Of a stretch of 10,983 nt of DNA, positions 7,464 through 10,983 are shown piece by piece. The translations under genes were made by a program, and so were the position numbers. Below the pieces are notes generated by a model. It ran no database searches. It saw only the letters and a program-made list of their open reading frames with translations, and was not told where the DNA came from. The stretch comes from an uncultured Clostridia bacterium (lineage in GTDB: Bacteria > Bacillota > Clostridia > Christensenellales > Borkfalkiaceae), in contig CALWBJ010000077.1 in the NCBI GenBank assembly GCA_944376035.1, positions 1 through 10,983 on the forward strand, written 5' to 3'. Each line of letters starts with the position of its first letter. Positions within the stretch are counted from its first letter, which is position 1.

Positions 7464-7489
7464 AAAAAAACAGTTATTTATAAAAAACT
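7464..7489 (-). terminator. Weak AT-rich terminator candidate after the transporter gene
   Basis: An almost perfect palindrome at 7472-7489 (AGTT/AACT arms with a TTTATAAA core and one A-A mismatch) is followed on the minus strand by seven Ts (7470-7464). The stem is entirely AT apart from two G-C pairs, so termination would be leaky and read-through into the regulator gene is plausible. Confidence 0.3.
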
Positions 7490-7505
7490 ATTTTTATGTT
7501 ATTTT

Positions 7506-9143
7506 CTATTCGTACGCGTGTGCTATATAGTCCAAATGGTCTCCTATTCTTTCCATATTGTTGACAAGATTTACGAAAACGCTGCTGCTCTCGGCTTTAC
7601 ATTCTCCGCTGTTAAGCCTGTCTATGTGTTCGTTCATCAGTCTTTTGCGCATTGCGTCAACATCGTTTTCATACTCGTCCGTCTGCGAAAGTATAGTAAG
7701 ATCTTTTGAAAGTATGAGCTCATGAACTATTTTATACATGTCGAAAAGTTTTTCCTTCATCTTTTCAAGTTCCACAACCACACTTTCGGAAAAATCAAGA
7801 GAATACTTTACTCTGCGCCTTGTATATTTGGTCATGTTCTGTCCGAGTTCCGCGACCCTCAGAACGTCTCCCACACAATGATGTCTGGCAGAAATATCTT
7901 TTTCAACATGCTCGGTGTTTCCCGCCGCCGAAATTTTTACCAGATAATCGGTAATATTCTGACAGGTTTCGGTAACCTCTTCCACCTGTTTTTCGAGATC
8001 CTGTGTTTTGGAAGTATCCGCGCGTTCAAAACCGCTCAGCGCCCCGTCAAAAATCTGCATTGACTTGTCAAGAGCCGCCGCAAGTTCCTTATCTGCGGCT
8101 TCAACCGCTACTGTCGGAGCAGATAAAAATCTCTTATCGAGATAACTGACTCTTTCATCTTTACCTGCTTTTTTATCTCTTATTATCTTTTCGGAAAGAT
8201 ATACGAAACCCCCCGTAAACGGCAAAAATAACGCGGTACATATTACGTTGAATGCCGTATGGAACATAGCAATCTGCGTTCCCGGATATCCCTTGAACCA
8301 CACAGCAAAAGTAGAATCCATAAATCCGGGGAAGATAAGCAGAACAGCGAAGAATATCATTGAGCCGAATACATTGAACATCAGATGTATGATACTCGCA
8401 CGGCGGGCATTCGCGCTCGACCCAATCGATGACATAAGTGCCGTTACACATGACCCTATATTTGTACCGAGAAATATGTATAACACCGAATTTCCGCCCC
8501 CGCCGACTACAATTCCCGCGCTCGCCATCGCGATTAAAACCGATGTTATCGCAGAACTGCTCTGAGTTATAGCCGTAAGTATAAGTCCCATACCAAGCAG
8601 CAGCAACGGATTTTTAACGTGACTCAATAAGTTTGTAATCGCGCCGTCTTTATCCATATCGGCAAGCGATCCGCTCATCATTTTAAGTCCGATAAATACA
8701 AGTCCGAGTCCCGCGAACATGAGTCCTACGCTTTTTACTTTATCATTCTTTGCAAACATATCGACAAATATGCCGAAAAACGCGAATAACGGGAAAAATT
8801 TAGTAAAATCGAAAGATTCCAACGCCGCTATCTGCGCGGTTATGGTCGTTCCTATGTTTGCGCCCATTATAACGGTTGTAGCCTGATATAAACTCATTAT
8901 CCCGGCGTTTACAAGTCCTACTACCATTACGGTAGTCAAACCCGAACTCTGAACTATGGCCGTTGCTACCGTTCCGACCCCTACTCCGACAAACTTTTTC
9001 TTGGACGACTTGTCAAACAATGCCCTTAATTTATTGTTTGCAAGTTTCTCCATATTGTCGGAAAGCAGCCTGACACCGATAAGCAGAACCCCTACCCCGC
9101 CGAGAAGCCACAGCGAAGTGTAAAGATATTCCAATGCCGTCAT
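7506..9143 (-). CDS. Na+/phosphate cotransporter family protein with PhoU-like C-terminal domain
   Basis: This 545-residue membrane protein belongs to the NptA/NaPi-II-like family that imports inorganic phosphate with sodium. Residues 1-320 hold about eight hydrophobic segments forming two inverted Na/Pi-cotransporter repeats. Each carries the signature QSS motif (QSSG at 65-68, QSSS at 194-197) followed by a GxNIG motif (GANIGTT at 94-100, GTNIGSC at 226-232). Residues from about 345 to 540 are charged and helical with a PhoU-like pattern including NMERIGDHLDYIAH near the end. GGAGAAAG lies directly before the ATG, supporting the start. It has its own promoter region with phosphate-box-like repeats and lies upstream of the two-component genes on the same strand. 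Some family members, such as YjbB, instead export phosphate, so direction is not certain. Confidence 0.92.
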   Translation of the reverse strand: MTALEYLYTSLWLLGGVGVLLIGVRLLSDNMEKLANNKLRALFDKSSKKKFVGVGVGTVATAIVQSSGLTTVMVVGLVNAGIMSLYQATTVIMGANIGTTITAQIAALESFDFTKFFPLFAFFGIFVDMFAKNDKVKSVGLMFAGLGLVFIGLKMMSGSLADMDKDGAITNLLSHVKNPLLLLGMGLILTAITQSSSAITSVLIAMASAGIVVGGGGNSVLYIFLGTNIGSCVTALMSSIGSSANARRASIIHLMFNVFGSMIFFAVLLIFPGFMDSTFAVWFKGYPGTQIAMFHTAFNVICTALFLPFTGGFVYLSEKIIRDKKAGKDERVSYLDKRFLSAPTVAVEAADKELAAALDKSMQIFDGALSGFERADTSKTQDLEKQVEEVTETCQNITDYLVKISAAGNTEHVEKDISARHHCVGDVLRVAELGQNMTKYTRRRVKYSLDFSESVVVELEKMKEKLFDMYKIVHELILSKDLTILSQTDEYENDVDAMRKRLMNEHIDRLNSGECKAESSSVFVNLVNNMERIGDHLDYIAHAYE

Positions 9144-9167
9144 ACTTTCTCCGATGTTTTTTCTTTA

Positions 9168-9221
9168 ATTATAGTATAAAAATGTATATCTTTTGTTTTA
9201 GAATTGTCTACAAATTGTAAA
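9168..9221 (-). promoter_or_regulatory. Pho-box-like promoter of the Na/Pi transporter gene
   Basis: On the minus strand four hexamers TTTACA (9221-9216), TAGACA (9210-9205), AAAACA (9199-9194) and TATACA (9188-9183) are spaced at exactly 11 bp. A perfect TATAAT follows at 9173-9168. There is no good -35; the third repeat occupies that position. With a start near 9161 the repeats span roughly -22 to -60. In Bacillus subtilis, PhoP~P-activated promoters carry TT(A/T/C)ACA-like repeats at 11-bp period in this interval. The period and layout are seen directly; binding by the neighbouring regulator is inferred. Confidence 0.6.
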
Positions 9222-9257
9222 ATGTAATTATAAGATTATAACTTATCTGCTAAACAT

Positions 9258-9310
9258 AAAAAAGTTGCAAGTATTTATAATTATAGAAATTTTTAAAATA
9301 CATTTGCAAC
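9258..9310 (-). terminator. Rho-independent terminator of the VanW-family gene
   Basis: GTTGCAA (9264-9270) pairs with TTGCAAC (9304-9310), extended by GTATTT (9271-9276) with AAATAC (9296-9301) across a 2-base bulge, leaving a 19-base loop. On the minus strand the hairpin is followed directly by six Ts (9263-9258). It lies about 45 bases after the VanW-family stop codon. Confidence 0.75.
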
Positions 9311-9354
9311 CGTTTTATATGAAAATCATTAAAATTATTATTTAACACAGACTA

Positions 9355-10320
9355 TCAGGGATCAAAACAGATATAACCGGTCGGACTTTGAAGGTAATCT
9401 TCGTTAATTTTCGGAATTATTCCGTTATCGGAATTTTCATTTGGGATTATATCCGGGTTTAAATCGGGCTCGGGTTTTTTCTCACAGCCTTCTATTATAA
9501 CTCCCTGCATTGCGTTGTATTTATCTTTTCTGATTTTTTTCTGAGAAATAATGACGCCGTCTTTACTGACTACTATATATCCTTCGCTTTTAAGTCCTTG
9601 CTTTCCGTAATTAAGCACCTTGGTTTCGCCTTCGAAAAGGTCGGGATATTCACCGGCCCTAGCGGTTATCCGCTGAGGTTCGGGTGCGGGAATATACTCG
9701 CTTACCACGCTCTTTCTGGCATATTTTTCTTTCAGAGGCTCGCCGTATATACCTATGGTGAGTCTTGTCCCGTCGGCTTTTGTCTTAATTATAATAGGGT
9801 TATGTGTATTGTTTACAAATTTTAAGTCTGCGTTACCCGAATTGACCATAGCGTCGAAAGACGGAGCAATATAACTTACCGGAAGACTGTGCGGATGATA
9901 TTCGGTTATTTCGAGTCCGCCGAGGAGCGCCGCATTATAAATGGTTGTGGATACCTGACAAACGCCCCCGCCTACCCCGTCGACAAATTTGCCGCCGACA
10001 ATTATCTTTGCGGCTTTATAACCACGTTTTACCGAACGCTCGCCTACCGTGCGGTTAAAAGAAAACTCTGCCCCTACATCTATAAAAGTATTGTTTAACG
10101 CTTTTGCGGCAAGGCCTATGTTTGTTTTTCTTTCTTCGGTAGAAGTGGAATAAGATGTGTAAAACTGAGACCTCAGAACAATAAATTCAGGTCTTAAATC
10201 ATAAAACGGCATCTGACTTTCGGCATTTGCTTTATTTACAGTAATAGCCTGAAAATTAAAAACACCGCATAAAAGACATATAATTGCTGTAAAAATAAAT
10301 AATGATTTGATTCTTTTCAT
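9355..10320 (-). CDS. Secreted VanW-domain protein
   Basis: This 321-residue protein begins with a signal peptide: basic MKRIK, a hydrophobic stretch to about residue 22, and a likely signal peptidase site after ANA at 31-33. Residues about 50-195 form the VanW domain with its conserved core FSFNRTVGERSVKRGYK (86-102) and GGGVCQVSTTIYNAAL (117-132). A beta-rich G5-like domain follows (about 205-278), then a low-complexity acidic and proline/asparagine-rich tail to the C-terminus. VanW-family proteins are common in the Clostridia cell envelope, but their biochemical function is not established; the name comes from a vancomycin cluster and does not imply resistance here. The start codon has no strong Shine-Dalgarno sequence, although MKR plus signal peptide supports it. 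It is a single-gene unit with its own terminator. Confidence 0.9.
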   Translation of the reverse strand: MKRIKSLFIFTAIICLLCGVFNFQAITVNKANAESQMPFYDLRPEFIVLRSQFYTSYSTSTEERKTNIGLAAKALNNTFIDVGAEFSFNRTVGERSVKRGYKAAKIIVGGKFVDGVGGGVCQVSTTIYNAALLGGLEITEYHPHSLPVSYIAPSFDAMVNSGNADLKFVNNTHNPIIIKTKADGTRLTIGIYGEPLKEKYARKSVVSEYIPAPEPQRITARAGEYPDLFEGETKVLNYGKQGLKSEGYIVVSKDGVIISQKKIRKDKYNAMQGVIIEGCEKKPEPDLNPDIIPNENSDNGIIPKINEDYLQSPTGYICFDP

Positions 10321-10433
10321 AAAGTCTATACTTATTATGAGTAAATAAAACAGTTTAATACCGATTTATTTGTCGTTTTAGGACTTAGAAGAAAGACATG
10401 AAAAAAACTTATGAAAACATTTATAAAAAATAC

Positions 10434-10462
10434 TTGCAAAAGATAATGGATTATGATAAAAT
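10434..10462 (+). promoter_or_regulatory. Promoter of the tRNA-Val gene
   Basis: TTGCAA (10434-10439) and TAAAAT (10457-10462) are separated by 17 bp. The predicted start near 10469 lies about 7 bases before the mature tRNA 5' end, as usual for single bacterial tRNA genes. Confidence 0.6.
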
Positions 10463-10475
10463 ATGCAGCGTAAAA

Positions 10476-10552
10476 GGAGACATAGCTCAGTCGGTTAGAG
10501 CGCTTGCTTCACATGCAAGAGGTCGCGGGTTCGAGTCCCTCTGCCTCCACCA
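10476..10552 (+). tRNA. tRNA-Val, anticodon CAC, CCA encoded
   Basis: The 77-nt sequence folds as a tRNA: acceptor GGAGACA/TGCCTCC, D-stem GCTC/GAGC, anticodon stem CTTGC/GCAAG with loop TTCACAT, five-base variable loop, T-loop TTCGAGT, discriminator A and encoded CCA. The anticodon CAC (10510-10512) reads GTG valine codons. Two pairs are mismatched: A10480 opposite C10544 in the acceptor stem (position 5-68) and C10526 opposite T10540 in the T-stem (position 50-64). All other pairs and the universally conserved loop bases are intact. With a good promoter and terminator it is probably expressed, but it might be a degrading copy, since a UAC-anticodon tRNA elsewhere can normally read GTG as well. 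Confidence 0.9.
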
Positions 10553-10554
10553 TC

Positions 10555-10602
10555 AGGACACACGTATAAGGAGCGTACAATTCTCCCCTGCGTGTGTCTT
10601 TT
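10555..10602 (+). terminator. Rho-independent terminator of the tRNA gene
   Basis: GACACACG (10557-10564) pairs perfectly with CGTGTGTC (10591-10598), with an inner GGAG/CTCC helix (10570-10573 with 10583-10586), and the stem is followed by TTTT at 10599-10602. It starts three bases after the tRNA CCA. Confidence 0.8.
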
Positions 10603-10983
10603 ACTATGCATAAACGCCTTAAACAAAGCGTTTTACGTCAGTGCTTTTTTTATTCATTATCACAACACTTCAATCAGTCCGCTGCCCATAGCATAAAACA
10701 CTACTGATATCAGAATACCTATAAATGGCACTGCCCCCTACAGCACCCCAGCAATAAAAGGAATGCAGTAAACTCATAATACCTTCCTTGTCTTTAAAAG
10801 GACATGCTTCAACAATAGGAGCCTTTTCTCTTTGCCGCGCGGTTTACGCTATAAAAAACAGGCGGAGTGACCGACGGCAATATTATCTTATAATAATACG
10901 GAATATTTCAATATAATAAAAAAAATACTTTGCTTGTTTAAAGGTTATACGTTCTTGTCAACACGTAAGTCGGCACATGATAC
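10603..10983. other. Non-coding right-hand end of the window
   Basis: Apart from the MFS remnant at 10660-10822 nothing here looks like a functional gene. A six-base hairpin AAACGC/GCGTTT (10612-10617 with 10628-10633) and AT-rich DNA (10880-10925) are present. On the minus strand a weak promoter candidate points toward the remnant: TTGAAA near 10912, 18 bp, then GATAAT. It may be what is left of the transporter's original upstream region. Confidence 0.4.
10660..10822 (-). pseudogene. Rearranged fragment of a major-facilitator (MFS) transporter gene
   Basis: No intact gene is present, but two short reading frames on the minus strand match one conserved part of a Clostridia MFS permease family. 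Block A (10822-10739) reads PIVEACPFK, then MSLLHSFYCWG. Block B (10737-10660), shifted by one frame, reads FIGILISVVFYAMGSG followed by LIEVL and then stop codons. In intact family members, as I know them, the GxGLIEVL helix comes immediately before the SPIVEACP and MSLLHSFYCWG segment. Here the order is the reverse, as if the piece were circularly permuted. In-frame stops lie just outside both blocks (TAA upstream near 10849, TGA-TAA at 10662-10657). The identity rests on recognising motifs; no function is expected from it. Confidence 0.65.

Noticed and set aside
9355..10320. Vancomycin-resistance gene
   Set aside because: The VanW domain is widespread in Clostridia outside resistance clusters and no vanA/B, vanH or vanX-like genes are nearby.
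10398..10613. A 71-codon plus-strand open frame containing AQSVRALASHARGRGFES
   Set aside because: It runs straight through the tRNA gene and its terminator; the peptide is the familiar translation of a tRNA and has no ribosome site.
10612..10633. AAACGC/GCGTTT hairpin after the tRNA terminator
   Set aside because: Short stem with a 10-base loop and no directly following T run; no gene requires it.
1..10983. CRISPR array, insertion sequence, prophage or anti-phage genes
   Set aside because: No repeat-spacer pattern, transposase, terminal repeats or phage-type genes are visible on either strand.

Overview
The window looks like a chromosomal segment of a low-to-moderate GC Firmicute, most likely a gut-type Clostridia. 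The reasons are A-rich leaders with strong AAGGAG-type ribosome binding sites, sigma-A-like promoters, a VanW/G5-type exported protein, a Na/Pi cotransporter beside an OmpR-family two-component system, and a Bacillus-like Pho box. The lineage is inference; there is no rRNA or other marker here.

Region 1 (about 1-5340) looks like a catabolic island. A glycoside-hydrolase-like TIM-barrel protein (minus, 6-1460) is divergent, across 365 bp of very AT-rich DNA, from a phosphotriesterase-family metal hydrolase (1826-2869), an M24/creatinase-fold protein that has lost most of its metal ligands (2918-4132), and an AraC-family regulator with a cupin sensor domain (4247-5176). The AraC protein probably responds to a small molecule and controls the block. 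The substrate cannot be read from the sequence. A 16-bp perfect hairpin (5284-5320) closes this block and separates it from convergent genes.

Region 2 (5343-9260, all minus) looks like a phosphate-response unit: a Na/Pi-cotransporter with a PhoU-like tail, followed by an OmpR/PhoB-type response regulator and a PhoR-like histidine kinase. Upstream of the transporter, four TGT-starting hexamers (ACA-ending on the coding strand) recur with an exact 11-bp period just ahead of a TATAAT and in place of a -35. This is the layout of PhoP-activated promoters in Bacillus. The regulator gene has its own good promoter, and a perfect 12-bp inverted repeat whose downstream arm carries its Shine-Dalgarno sequence.

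Region 3 (9258-10983) holds a secreted VanW-domain protein with its own terminator (minus), then a tRNA-Val(CAC) gene with promoter, encoded CCA and terminator (plus). Its predicted cloverleaf has two mismatched pairs. Past the tRNA lies non-coding DNA with the wreck of a major-facilitator transporter gene. Its two recognisable pieces are in the reverse of their normal order.
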